NCBI GenBank assembly: GCA_011037195.1
Contig: JAAEAF010004265.1
Coordinates: forward strand, 1-64,000
Direction: 5' to 3'
DNA from: Triatoma infestans
Taxonomy: Eukaryota > Arthropoda > Insecta > Hemiptera > Reduviidae
Length of the DNA: 64,000 nt
Shown here in pieces: positions 33,560 to 45,221 of the stretch; the stretch's first letter is position 1, and each line of letters opens with the position of its first letter. The notes below the pieces were generated by a model. It worked only from the letters and a program-made list of their open reading frames with translations, searched no databases and was not told where the DNA came from. The position numbers were made by a program, and so were the translations under genes.

Positions 33560-33712
33560 AGCATCTTTGAAAATTTAAGATGAATTTCTCCATTGTGCGC
33601 CTTTTCAAAACGGATCTTTACCGAACGAGTGGATCCGATAGTGGTACCTAAGGGAATATCATGTTCGGGCCTCCTACAATTTTTAAATTAGAGATATTTT
33701 GTTTTTCACACA
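33560..33712. repeat. X-family repeat fragment
   Basis: GATCCGATAGTGGTACCTAA and GGGAATATCATGTTCGG match the same segment of other X copies (17950, 63230) that precede CA-rich tracts. A CA microsatellite follows, as in those copies. Confidence 0.5.
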
Positions 33713-33722
33713 ACTATTCACA

Positions 33723-33762
<40 letters not shown>
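33713..33762 (+). repeat. (CA)n microsatellite
   Basis: CA repeat with two TA interruptions, inside an X-family copy. Confidence 0.95.
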
Positions 33763-33763
<1 letters not shown>

Positions 33764-35124
33764 GCACAAAACATTTTTCTACTCAGAAGTACAGAAAGCG
33801 CCCACGTCCGGTGTAAATACAATTTATAAAATTTGACATGACAGGAGAAATTCATCTTAAACGAGCAAAAACTGGTGAGAAACTCTCACACACCTTCTGG
33901 TGCTATTTATTACAATTCTAATTTGACAAATTTGAAATTACTGCTAACATCACAATGGGGCAGTCACAGTTGTTCATGCTGGTCTTTAGAACATCCGGGA
34001 ACATTGTTTGTAACGGACGGATATTGTAATGCCAATTGTAGGCCATGCCAGCGATATCATCTAGTCCCAAAGTATTTGTGCACGTTAGAAACCAACCTAA
34101 AGTCTCAACTTCCATTGAATCACTTTAAATTTCAATTAAAAGTGATGAGGTATATTATTGGCCTACATAATATTGCTCAATTAACCGTTGGAAGCATTTG
34201 CCTCAAACTGTAAGTTTGAAATAAATTAGCAATCAAAAATGAGAAGAGCAGTTTCGTGTGTGTGACTAATGTTTGGAGAAGGCGAACATCATTCCAGGGC
34301 GAACTAAAATCCCTATACAAACAGCAAACATGTGTAGAGCACTATAGCAAGACCTGGATTCCCCGCAGCTCCTTTTCTAGTTGGAATGTTTGTACAATAA
34401 ATGTACACCTATCAGATTACAATCTATGTATACTGCTATTAAGTAAAAGGTACTCGTTAAATTCTCCAGTTATATCATACCTTGTTTGGCTGGACAACTC
34501 TAGATAGATGAGAGAGTGTCAAGTGTCCGTTCAGGCCAGGTGGATATCGAATGGAGATTACAAGTCAATCTAGACACTGGAATACTTGAGTGTATATGAA
34601 CAGTGGTCAGGTGTATACAATATATGGATGGCCTGCCACTCTTCGCAATATGGATTACAGAACAAACACATAAGGATTCCTCTGTGTGTTTGTGTGTGCC
34701 CACCTCCGAGCAAGTCACCTCCTTGCTCGTACACTTGAGTAGAAATAAATATTGTTCAATCTGTGACTCACTAATGTCTCTAATTAACTGTCTCATCATC
34801 ATTCGGCCCTACTCTACAGCAAAAAAATATGACAGTTAGCAGCTCGAACAATATTTTTACCTCAAACCACCTAACTTTGGCTCTCTACCAATTATTTGAT
34901 CATCAAATTCAATTCCTTTTGCATGAATCCTAAACTAGGCGATCAGAAAAAATTATTAACAAACTTTTCTAGAAATGCATTTTAAACCACATAGGTAAAA
35001 AAATTTGTTTACTTATATTGTACACTTATAACATTAAATAAATTAACTTTAAGTGAACGCCCTTGAGAGAAAGCAAATCTCAGCTTTCACTTGAATCGTT
35101 ACATGCATCAGTGGCGTTCCCAAA
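33763..35124. other. no gene recognised
   Basis: A plus-strand frame at 33875-34213 (112 codons, Cys-rich in the middle) has no recognised family and no supported signals. Frames at 34500-34839 overlap on both strands. I do not call any of them. Confidence 0.4.
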
Positions 35125-35240
35125 AAAAAATCTGGTGTGACACACGCACACTGTTTCTCTTATAGTAATTTTATTAAATTGACAAATTCTCTCAAACTTG
35201 CAATGTTTATAGCAAAACGTTCTGTTGACCATAGCAGTAC
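35125..35240 (+). repeat. X-family terminus
   Basis: AAAATCTGGTGTGACACACG, CACTGTTTCTCTTATAG and TTGACAAATTCTCTCAAAC follow the same order as at 8855 and 62675. Confidence 0.7.
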
Positions 35241-36900
35241 ATATTATAAATTTCGATGATGAAGATGATACTTGTTGCTCTTTAGGGATAAAGATGGTTG
35301 GGAGTCAAAACTTACAAAACTGTACTGTATGGATGAACTTCTGTGTAACCGATTTTCTGCGAGCTTATAAATCTAGCAATGCATTTAAAATACCTTAATT
35401 TTATACAGCGCTGTATTGTAAAGGCACAATATAGAAAAGTTTCAAATGGCAGCTCTGCCAATATTTCCAGACATTAATTTTCAAGAGAAAATTTATTTAA
35501 GCAAAATAAAAACCTCTTAGTCTTAGTAGATTCGAGAAACAAAAAAAATATTGGATCATTTTGGAGAAAATCGCGAAAAAATAAAAGAAAACTTTAGGAA
35601 GGCTGCACTTCTGTTTGATCCATTTGGAACATGCACACCATAAATAGATTGATTACCAAAAATACATTATTCTTATTCCATGGAATACAAAACCTATATT
35701 TCCGGTTTTGACTCCGGCATTTCCGGTTAAAACTCGATTTTGAAAGTCGGACCCGATTCTACGTACAGTAAGAGAAAGTAATTAATAGAGATTAAAATAT
35801 TGCAGACGATTTAATTTATACGAATCAAAACATAATCTGTACAATTCAGTATATAGATAGATTTGTTAGAGGATCCCAAACGACTGTGCAGAAATTGAAA
35901 AGAATTACTGGTGAGGGTTCAAGTAGCCTGAGGCAGCTACTACGAATAATAATACAACATCTGCAGAGGGGTAAAACAGGAGAAGAACATGTGCGGCCCA
36001 GGTGCTGCCCCCACGATCCTCTTGAACTTGACGATACAACTCTACAAAGTTGATAACATCATGCACAATCGTAACGACCAATGAACAGCCACTAGAGTGT
36101 TCAATGTTCAAGTGGATATTTTCAAAATGTATCCGCATGTTCAGATCAATGTCAGAATATAATAAAAAATAATATAGCGCTCCAACTTTTTTTAATATTT
36201 ATTTACCCTCTCTATATATATGTTGCATTATTACATAATCCACAACTTCATATTTCACCGTAATAGTATAACATCTGCAAACAGAGACTGCCCAATGGCA
36301 GGTGTCGCTTTAAACTTTTATGTTCAACTAACATACCTTTACTAGCTAACATTACTTTTATGTTCAACTAACATTACTTTCTTTACTACCATTACAGGAA
36401 GCATAAATATTGGAAATCAAGTTTTCACTGTAATTACATTTTGAGGTTACGGAGAAAGTATGTTTAGCAAATGGTCGTTATTTGTGAGAACAAGTGGGTG
36501 GGTGCATGTTTGTGTATGTAAGTCTAAGAATGCCTATGTCTGTGAACAGAATATCTCAAAACGAATAATCGCAATATGCTCAAAGTTAATATTTTGTTTA
36601 GGCTTCCACATCACACCATATCTTTAAGGTTTTGGTCAAAATCCATCAACCGGCAGTGCGACTTTACTAAATGGATTTTTCATATTTCTGGAATTTTCTC
36701 TAAAAACCACTAAACTACTGCCACGATCTTTTTTAAACTTGGACTGTATTGGACAGGTAGAAAGGGTATATCACTTTTATTTCATCATTCCCAGAAACAT
36801 TTATTTTAGAGGGTACTGAGGAACATATGATTTTAATTTTCAAGTGATTTGTAGGTTTGTTCGATGTTATTGGCGCGCTCTTCTGGACTTCAACTTAATC
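35241..36900. other. no gene; decayed X-family sequence
   Basis: 35480-35780 and 36600-36870 contain X blocks (TTTTGGAGAAAATCGCGAAA near 35555; TATATCACTTTTATTTCATC and GAAACATTTATTTTAGAGGG near 36765-36815). 36310-36390 has a short tandem repeat around TTTATGTTCAACTAACAT. No coding sequence. Confidence 0.45.
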
Positions 36901-36904
36901 ACCT

Positions 36905-38043
36905 CAACTATCACCTTCTTGCCTGATTTGCCAATTTTATAATTACTTGTAGTGAGCACTACGAGAGGTTACTTTGCAATCGATAATCTATTTATTCTTA
37001 CAAACTTAATTAGTCTTAATCCATCGGAGAACGGATCTAAATTATATTGTTACTTCGTTGATTTCAGGGCAGCTTTCGATACGGTCGACCATTCCTCTCT
37101 GTTTTTAAAACTACTTAACCGTTGCATCTTTTCTAAATTTGCGGGTATTCTGAAGAAATAATATTTCTTTGCTGCCTCCTCAGTTCGAGGTTCGGATACG
37201 ATCTCAGATTTTTCACGGTTGTTCCGGCGTGAGACAAAGTTGTTTACGCAGCCCTATTTTGTTTTCATTTTTTGTAGACGATCTTCTATCGCTTTTGGAA
37301 GTTAGAGCACTTGTTAGCAATAGGAAAATAAAGGTTTTGCTTTATGCCGACGACATCGTTCTATTAGATGATAATCCAATTGCCCTTCAATGGAATATAA
37401 GGATTTTGAAGGCCTTCTGCGATCAATGGAACCTTTTCGGTTAATTTATCGAAATGAAAAATTATTTTCCGTAAAGGGGTCAGACTCACTTTTTTCGAGA
37501 AATCGTATTATAAGAGGCAACAAATTGAAATCGTGAACAGATTTAACTCAATTAACTCATGAACTTTTAATGGATCCTTGCTTAACTTAAAAAAATTGGC
37601 CCACACAGTTTGTCTTACTAAGTGAGAGAATAAGGGAATCTCGTCTGGTGGAGTCTTTGAGACTTGCAACCATGTCTGAACGTTTTCTTCTGTACAGCCA
37701 CTTAACATCTATGGACAGAGATCGCGTTCCTTCAGCCTTTTCTGACGACCTTTCATTCCTGCGGTGGCTTTTCAAGTTAAGAGGTGAGCTATTTTACCTG
37801 GCCCTGGCTGGACAGAGAACCCTGTGTAACACTAATACTCGTGAGGAAGAATACCACATTTTGGGAGAGTGTCCCTTATTAGCTGAATTTCGTCTCCTTT
37901 TCCTTTTCTAAGCGTTCGCTTTCCAGGAGGATATTGTATACTTCCTCACAGGTTGGACTCACCCCCGACGTCTTCTCCTCTATGCTCGCCACGCTTGGAA
38001 AACTGGATATAATTGGATCTCTGATTTTTTGTCCACTATCTCA
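36905..38043 (+). pseudogene. LINE reverse transcriptase and C-terminal remnant
   Basis: Plus strand: CYFVDFRAAFDTVDHSSLFL (about 37051-37110) is the first RT palm block; HGCSGVRQSCLRSPILFSFF (37214-37273) is the next, with Ser where most LINEs have Gly; LLYADDIVLLDDNP follows, with YADD at 37343-37354. After frameshifts come RLVESLRLATMSERFLLYSH (37645-37705) and a Cys/His cluster around NTREEEYHILGECPLL (37840-37885). The 3' end meets a SINE at 38044. Clade uncertain (CR1/RTE-like palm). Several stops; inactive. Confidence 0.82.
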
Positions 38044-38264
38044 TTTTTTTTTTTTTTTAATTTAAGGCGCGTCAACATCTATGGTCATTGGCGCCCGGAG
38101 TCTTCTCAGCGCACTGCCGGCTTTCGGACAGGTTCTCTCGTCCATCAGCGGACAGTGAGCTGTAAAGGCTCCTAGGAAGAAAAAATCTAAGGGTAGCACA
38201 GCTGGACTCGAACCCGGATCCTCCGCGTAGGAATCCAGTACGCCAACCACTTAGCTATTCCCTT
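38044..38264 (-). mobile_element. tRNA-derived SINE, minus strand, full length
   Basis: Minus strand: AAGGGAATAGCTAAGTGG (head with A box), GGGTTCGAGTCCAGCTG (B box), TTCTTCCTAGGAGCC, ACAGCTCACTGTCCGC, GGCGCCAATGACC, CATAGATGTTGACGCGCC, and a tail of A (T at 38044-38058). It is the clearest pair with 58126-58350. The tRNA head gives an internal RNA polymerase III promoter; movement would need a LINE enzyme. It landed at the decayed 3' end of the LINE before it. Confidence 0.9.
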
Positions 38265-39447
38265 CTCTCTTATTATTGTTATTATCAGTTCTTTTCTCTC
38301 TCTTTGATTTGTGCACAGAAGATCACTTTTAGTTTATTCGTACATTCACTTATATTATGTACTCTATTTATTTATTTCTCTTTTTATTACCTTCATTAAG
38401 TTTTTTTTCCTCAACAATTTTTTTTGTAAAATATGGTCTTAATTTTTTTTTTTTTTTTAATTTTTGAATGTATTTTGTTACTTACGATAACACTGAACTC
38501 TGGCAGACGGCGTATAATATGTTGTACAAATTTTATAAAAAGTTTATTTGCACATCTTTTGAAATATATTATTATTATTATTATTAATTGTATTGAGGGA
38601 TTAAGAGAAAGTAGTATAAGTGTTCCACACCAGATTTTTTTGTCACTATTTAACAAATTTTATATTCATTAATTACTACTTCAAAATAGTAAAACATAAT
38701 TTTAAGGAAAATTAAAAATATTGTATATTAGATAAAACGTTATTCTGTTTATAAATTAAACCTAAACACATTTGGCAATATATGTATGTGAATGTACGTT
38801 ATAAGTTACTAAGCTGGACACTAATTAAGCGCCCAAATATTAATAAATTATTTTTATAATTACTTTTCCTATAACGACAGTCTGAAATTTAATATATGTA
38901 AAATTTATAAATGCCGACTTTAATCAATTTAGTTGTTCCCTACCAAATACTCATATATCTACTAAAATAAATAAATATTTTATTTTACCAAAATTTGGAA
39001 TTTCATCACAAACACAAGTCTGACGTTTATGAGTTAGACGACGAGGTTAGCAATTAGTGATTTCGTAATTAGTAACCGTGAATTAATTACAACAAAAAGT
39101 TCCAGAGTTTGATCTGAAGGATTGAAATTTTATGCCACTGAATTATTTGCTAAATATCTGTTTCAATTTAGTCTTCTCTTTGGCATTGTGTTTCATCCGT
39201 TATAATACTCATAAAACAGTTCTGTTCTTGTAAGTGACAGGTAGCAAGCCGTTGGGGGAAGTGCACCTGAACAAAACAGTCTCCGTGAGAAATGCATTTG
39301 GAATATGGTAATTCGGAACTCAAACATGATCTCTAAGCAAAAACATTCCTTCAGGGCAACAGTTATGTTTCAGTGTGTGAATATGTGATGTTAGAGGTGG
39401 AAATGGCCACAAAGCAGATTTAAAGTTGCTCTCTCTCTATGTGTGTT

Positions 39448-39482
<35 letters not shown>

Positions 39483-40049
39483 TGCGTCTGTGTATGTTGT
39501 CGGATGTGTGCAGTTTTTTTTTTACCTTCCATTTCAACATGCCCATTTGCATATTACGTGTTATAATGAATACATAATATTAACTAATTTATAATACAGA
39601 ATAAAGTATTTAAGTGCAATTTGTAAGTCGAGTAAAAATGAAATAAATCAAATCCAAAATATTCAACTAAAATTAAAATATTAAATAGAAATTACACTAA
39701 TCAAAATAAAATTACTTTAAAAGCCATAATTTAATTATTTAGTTTAAAATTTTATTTCTTGGTTGTATACTTATATATATTTCGTTTATTTTTGATCCAG
39801 TTTATCATATTTAATCATTACTAATTTTTTTCTTTTTTTTTACCTACATAGTTTTATATTTGTTTATCCTTTTAATTAAATTAATGTTTATTTTTTTCTT
39901 TTTTAATTTTAATTATTTTTTATTTATTTACTTTTTTTGTATAATGTATTTATAAATTTATTAATAAATTTTATTAATAATAATAATAATAATTAACATT
40001 ATTATTATTAAATACATATTATTCTAATTGTCTTTATTGCTTATTCCAG
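38265..40049. other. no gene; AT-rich, X terminus at 38598-38640, GT microsatellite at 39441-39470
   Basis: AAGAGAAAGTAGTATAAGTG and TTCCACACCAGATTTT at 38603-38640 are an X-family end in minus orientation. 39640-40010 is nearly pure A/T with ATT repeats. No coding sequence. Confidence 0.5.
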
Positions 40050-40330
40050 AATTTTAAAAATTATTTTTACAAGACACTGTTGGTCTCTCGCCTCCAATCT
40101 GCTTTCAGAAAATCCTTTTTGGAAATAGGCCATCTGCAACTGCCATCACTTTTTGTACTAGCTTGCTTCTTGAGGGAAGAATTCGAGGGCATTTGAATAA
40201 TAGGTGTTCTACTATGCACATGGTGAATTTGTCAATTAAGCCTGAATTACAATGATTTTGAACCAACTTAGAGTACGTGTCAGTGTCAATGTATGTGACG
40301 CTCAACGTTTGACTGTATCTCTTCATATGT
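40050..40330 (-). pseudogene. short LINE C-terminal fragment (possible)
   Basis: 73 minus-strand codons from 40326 include DKFTMCIVEHLLFKCPRI, which fits the C-x7-H-x4-C-like knuckle at the end of LINE ORF2. An AT-rich tail follows. The fragment is short and the call is tentative. Confidence 0.35.
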
Positions 40331-40889
40331 ATGGGTCAATGTGAATGTGTGGCTCTCAGCATGTGTGATGTGTATGTGTAGAATTTGCTTGAAGAGGTCT
40401 GCTAAACCCATCAAATACTTGTGCAGGATTTCCCTCCCCCAGTAATCCTGGACCCAGAGCCTTTATTTCAACATATCTCGCAACTAAATGCAATATGTGT
40501 GTTGTTTAAAAGCAGAATAAGTTAAAATGTCTTTTTTGCATTATCATCAATGTATCACTAATATGAATGAAATGTTCAAATATTTCAGCAGATCTGTTAT
40601 TTTTCAACATCAACCTAGTGTATTTAATAAAACAATATTCAAATTCTTATTTACATATGCTTAACAAAATCAATACTGTTAACTTGACAAACTCTTGAAA
40701 AGATCCTCAGTCTTCTAAAGTTGGTTTGGTTAAGGGTGCCATCCTTTGCCTATGGTTATGGGATCTTGTATTAACATCTCCCGCCCCGTCATTTATTGAA
40801 TATCAGTCACTATTAGATGATGTACAATTAGTTGTGAAAAGTTGTCGCAAATGCAGCAATATTAATTATTTTAATTTTCAACTTACAGG
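40331..40889. other. no gene recognised
   Basis: AT-rich. An open frame from 40726 runs into the hammerhead-like repeat that follows and is probably chance. Confidence 0.45.
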
Positions 40890-41030
40890 GGTCGTCCACT
40901 TCTTTCAATATTTTCTGATGATGGAGAAAAATACGAAACCGGTCAGAATTAAAGAAAAAAAGCCCTGCCATGACGGACATACAAATTCAGTCATTACACC
41001 AACATTTTCGGATCCAACCACCAATTTATA
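40890..41030 (+). repeat. HH3: third hammerhead-type repeat, diverged
   Basis: The layout parallels HH1: CTGATGA at 40915-40921, GAAA, ACCGGT and GTC at 40934-40944, stem I strands TATTTT before and AGAATT after the core (five pairs, one G-U), and a 3' end TTTTCGGATCCAACCACC like the HH1 GCGGAACCAACCACC. Stem II (GGAGAAAAATAC) pairs poorly. So HH3 shares core and 3' end with HH1 but is otherwise different. Confidence 0.5.
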
Positions 41031-41265
41031 AATTGAAATACTTGGGATTTTAACAAAAGTTCCAGCTAATTGTTATTTCGGGACTTGTAAGGCTTATATT
41101 TGGGTTTGTTACGAGTTTCAATTTTCAGATCTATTCACACATTTTTAAGCATAAATTTCGTCTGAAGTGAATAAATTTATAATTCCGCGGTAAAAACTCC
41201 GTCATTCCGTGGTCAAAAAGAAACTGTACTATCACAAATTTGATTTAGCCACTCAATGTTAATAG
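41031..41265. other. X-like sequence, no gene
   Basis: ATTCCGCGGTAAAAACTCC and similar blocks near 41190 match the X-family segment around TTTCCGGTAAAAA at 60075. Nothing coding. Confidence 0.4.
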
Positions 41266-41326
41266 TTGTTGTGGTGGTTGGTTCCGCAGAGCTGGAAAGC
41301 ATCAGAGACATTTTCCGTGGTAGTCC
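41266..41326 (-). repeat. HH1 repeat, copy 5, 3' part only
   Basis: The plus strand reads TTGTTGTGGTGGTTGGTTCC, GCAGAGCTGGAAAGCATC and GAGACATTTTCCGTGGTAG, the 3' half of an HH1 unit on the minus strand. It stops at the left inverted repeat of the element at 41327, so the ribozyme part is missing. Confidence 0.8.
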
Positions 41327-42306
41327 GATTAAGTGCAAAAACTATTAGAATTCTGATCATTGTTTCTTAACTTTCTCACAATGGTTGTCGTGTCAAATTT
41401 TATTTAATTGTCAAATGAATCTCCCTCCAACAACACAGTTTAAAAATTAGACCCCCATGTGTTGTTTCCATTTTAAGGAAAATTTGCCCCTTTAACACCC
41501 AAACACGTGTTCCTTCCCACCCAGCTACCATGACCATACCTCCCTCTGACCTAGTTTAAGAGTTTAGTTTTAAAATACAATTAAAAAGACAGTCAGTGTA
41601 TAAACTGAATTTGCACTGTGCAAGTCTGTGTTATCACACTGTCTGACAAACGCACCCTAAGATGGGCGACCGCCCGAAACCGGTCGATGACCACAAAATG
41701 AAGCAGGCTACCTCGGAAAATGTCTCAATGTTAATAATTAAAGATGACAATTAATTAGTGTCAAATAAATATTTATCTTTGTTTCAAAAATTCAAGTTAT
41801 TAATTTTATTTTTTTAACTATATGAAATGAACTTTGTAAGTTAGGTAACAAGTGATGTAACCTGACAGTTATGACTGGCGTCAACATTTAAAACATACCA
41901 CATACCCAAACACACATTAGTGTTTACATTTTAGTCCAGAAGATGTCTAATAACGTTAAATAGAACATCACGAATTTCTCAGAAACTCCCTAAAATGTAA
42001 TGTCTGGAAAAATGTTTGCACTTAGTGTGCACAATAAGATAGCTGGAACTGTTTTCGAGAAAAAGATGATAAAACTAGAGAAACGAAACTAAAAACAGAC
42101 AATTCAGTAGTCACATTAATAGTTATGGATTTTAATCGAAACTTTTGTGACATAATTTCTTTATAATAATTTTATTTTCGATAAAAGTTTACTTTCAAAA
42201 ATTTGACACGATAACCACTGAGAGAAAGTTAAAAATTTGACACGATAACCACTGAGAGAAAGTTGAAAAACAATGATCAAAATTCTAATAGTTTTTGCAC
42301 TTAATC
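41327..42306. mobile_element. 980-bp element with about 73-bp terminal inverted repeats
   Basis: Both ends read GATTAAGTGCAAAAACTATT inward, and similarity continues for about 73 bp (…TGATCATTGTTT…ACTTTCTC…GTGTCAAATTTT) with roughly nine-tenths identity by eye. The right arm has a 34-bp tandem duplication (42196-42263; TTTGACACGATAACC unit). TTAA occurs at positions 2-5 of each end, which could be a TTAA target, but no clear target duplication beyond the repeat is seen. The inside has no transposase and includes HH1 copy 6. Either a non-autonomous DNA element or a large foldback. Confidence 0.6.
41594..41735 (+). repeat. HH1 repeat, copy 6 (deleted core base)
   Basis: GTCAGTGTATAAACTGAATT to GAAAATGTCTC. 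The ribozyme region 41653-41689 has CACC, CTAAGA (one base short of CTGAAGA), stem II GGGCGACCGCCC, GAAA, ACCGGT, GTC, GATG. The lost core G should abolish activity. It lies head to head with copy 5, 270 bp apart. Confidence 0.8.
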
Positions 42307-43502
42307 TTTAACAAATTGTAAAAGCTGTCACAGAATGCTGCTGCTCAGTGCTATACATTATCTTCTCTGAAAGCAATAAATGAATTGAATACCTGGTCCT
42401 TCGGTTATAGAAGACAGCGCACGCAACATTCTGGCGATTGTATCGCCCAAAGAGACGTGCTTATGAGCCGCATGCGACGAATTGGTCAACTGTTTGCTAG
42501 TCTGCTGTCATTTGCATACAATAAAAGGATAAACATGTCAGAGAAAGTATCAAGTAGGAATCGCTGTATTCGGCCATTTTGATTTTCTATCATAAAAGAG
42601 CAGACAATGCAGATAATTGAGATGTACACGAGCGTGCACAAGTGTGTGTAATTTGTATTTGAATTTAACATTCTTGCTCAATTTAACAAACTAAATATAA
42701 ACAAAATAAAAAAGCGGAACTTTTTTAATATTCTAACCTAACATTGATAATGGCAATGCTTAGAGAGTGGCAGTAATACTGACGCTGTAACATCCCTTCT
42801 TACTGAATATGTCCGCATCAGAAAAAGTTATTATATTGGTCATTTAATGAGGTCATTAAATTTAATATAGGGAAAACTTTGGATGACTCATTTGAAAGTA
42901 TTTTCACCTTAATAAACTGAGTTTTTGTTTGTTTGTTTTTATTAAATTCTTTATTGTCAGTATGATCGGCAGAAGCATTACATACTTAAATTACTTTTCG
43001 TTAATAAATTTCGTGATAACGAAACAACTACAAGTACGTTAAAAAATACGATGATAAAAACACTTGAGTTTCTTGAGGCCACAACAATGGTCTCATGTTG
43101 TAATGAGCCTCTTCAAGGTAGTTACACCTTGAAAGCTAATAAAGTACTGAAATTTGATGGAGAAGGGGCGTGGCTAAAAACGTCGGTTTTTAGCAAAACG
43201 GTCTCAACCCGGAAAATCTTTCATATTTTTCAAGAAAATGGACGCGGAAAACTAAAAGACCAAAATGTGATGATTATTATAACAATTATTTTGATATATA
43301 ATTACTGAGAAGATAAAAAATTAAAACATACTTAAGATAAAACATTACTTTTAAAAATAATTAATATTTCAAACCCATATAAACAAAACAACAAATAATT
43401 AAATCTAATGCTATAACTTAAATGATTATAATCTATGAATTTGAATAATTGATTAAATTGAATAAACAAATAAAAAAAAATTTTTTATTTTTTTATTTTA
43501 TT
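42307..43502. other. no gene recognised
   Basis: A GC-richer stretch at 42390-42590 and an open frame at 43051-43308 have no known motifs; the latter overlaps X-like blocks (TTACACCTTGAAAGC). AT-rich otherwise. Confidence 0.4.
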
Positions 43503-43666
43503 TTAAGGCGTCTCAACATCTGTGGTCATTTGCGCCCGGAGCCTTCTCAGTCACTAACGGCCTCCGGACAGTGTCTCACAGAGAAACACGAGAGAACACT
43601 GTCCGGAGGCCGCAGTGCACTGAGAATGCTCCGGGCGCAATGACCACAGATGTTGAGACGCCTTAA
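43503..43666. repeat. palindrome of two SINE 3' halves, head to head
   Basis: Left arm 43503-43577 and right arm 43592-43666 are inverted copies (about 75 bp each, few mismatches) around a 14-base centre. Each arm is the 3' half of the tRNA-derived SINE (CACTGTCCGGAGGC, CGGGCGCAATGACC, CAGATGTTGAGACGCC). The right arm ends in a poly(A) run (43665-43679) and the left in a mixed T-rich run. No tRNA head remains. Transcribed, it would fold into a long hairpin. Confidence 0.85.
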
Positions 43667-43764
43667 AAAAAAAAAAAAATATTTTATATAACTATTATTT
43701 GTCAAACAGAAAACACTTTTGTAATCATTTCTGGTATTTTATCTGTCGTAGTATGCATATTTCT

Positions 43765-43805
43765 CTTATTCCTGACCGGTTTCGGATTTTCATTCATAGT
43801 CAGAG
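43765..43805 (-). ncRNA. hammerhead-like motif, degenerate
   Basis: On the minus strand: CTGACTATGAATG, a GAAA loop with ATCC, GAAA, ACCGGT, GTC, AGGAAT. The core departs from CTGANGA at one position (TA in place of GA) and stem II has a mismatch. It resembles HH3 at 40908-40949. Confidence 0.35.
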
Positions 43806-44435
43806 TAAATTTATCAATTTCGTGTAGAGAGTTCACTTCAACGCAATATTTCTGTCACACACTACACTTGTGGTTTGTTGATTGTATGTGCGGGAGGTTA
43901 TCAGGTCATGGTGGGGTTTCACGTCCTTCCTATTACAGAACAGTGGAGTAACTTCTCCCACCAGTATCATGTTGTCAACACATTTACTGGCAACAAAATA
44001 TTTAGTAACAATTAGATGTTGTGGAATGTTTCACTCCGTATTTTCATTTTCACAAACAGAAAATTTTATTTTGGAAAAGACGTCATAAGATTTTGTTGAA
44101 CAAATTTGATTCTATTATTAAATATCTTGGAACAGTGAATTGTATCTATTATTAGATTATAGCAGAGTATGTGGAGTATGTGTTTTTGGAGGTGTTAAGT
44201 AAGAGAGATATAGGCCAGAGGCGTGTTGATCAATTGGTGGTGCGCACATTCTCTCTGCAGACACACACACACATACACAGACAAGTATGTATATAGTGTG
44301 GAGAGTGGCATTGTGTCACTATATTCCGCAGAAACCGCACACCGCCTCACCTTACAATTAATCACAGTTTATTGGTTTTGTTCTAACTCTTTGTTTCGCA
44401 TTCTCTCTTTTTGTGAATGTATTCCGAGCTCATCA
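43806..44435. other. no gene recognised
   Basis: Open frames at 43882-44088 and 44223-44540 have no motifs; the second runs through a CA microsatellite. Nothing supported. Confidence 0.45.
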
Positions 44436-44478
<43 letters not shown>

Positions 44479-44490
44479 CGCGCACACAAT
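44436..44490 (+). repeat. (CA)n(TA)n microsatellite
   Basis: CA repeat 44436-44461 followed by TA repeat 44462-44478 and a CGCGCACAC end. Confidence 0.93.
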
Positions 44491-45221
44491 CTAACTGGTG
44501 TACCTATTTTAAATTCACTTCAGGCTTTTACCCTAACTGAATTTATATTGGTCTGTTAGCAACAGCACAAATACACTGAGTGTCCTTTAACAAGGCATTC
44601 TTTCAAAGACAGGGCCGGCTCCCCTGTACCACCCCCTATTCAAGTGTTAAACACCTTCACCGCCCTCTTTCTGCCATATACCTTCACAGTCACCTCTCTA
44701 TAATAACCTCTGCCTGTATTGACCATTTATTTCAACTACGTTTGAAAGATATCTAATGTCTGACTAACACCTTTCTAGCTTAAATATATGTAGTACTGTT
44801 AGATAAAGTCATTGGATAACTTTAGTTTTTCTTAGAAATATTATAAGGTCACATATGTGAACGTGCTCTTACTCCAGTAAGTGGAAGTGTAGCGGTCGCT
44901 CAATTATTTGAAATTCGTTTTTACGCGGACAAATATATTTGAGGAAATCTTAGTAAAAAAAAAAGTGTCTGAACTTCATCTCTCTATCTCTTTCCATGCT
45001 TTAGGGCATGTCTGGTAGTGTGTGTGCGTGTGTGCGCGTGTGAATGTGCGTATGTTTTGGGTGTTTGGGTTTGTGCGTGCGATTTTTTTTACTTTCTCTC
45101 ATTCCTATAAGAGAGAAAGAATAGTACGTAATACTGTCAAATTTTCGAAATTGAGTTTTACCCGAACCCCTCTGAATACAAAGAAATGTATTTATGGAAT
45201 GGTCTATATATATTACTCAAG
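44491..45221. other. no gene recognised
   Basis: A pyrimidine-rich stretch (44610-44720), a GT-rich stretch (45018-45085) and AT-rich sequence. Nothing supported. Confidence 0.45.

Noticed and set aside
33875..34213. Cys-rich 112-codon frame as a possible secreted peptide gene
   Set aside because: No signal peptide, no clear splice or promoter signals, and an overlapping open frame on the other strand; looks like chance.
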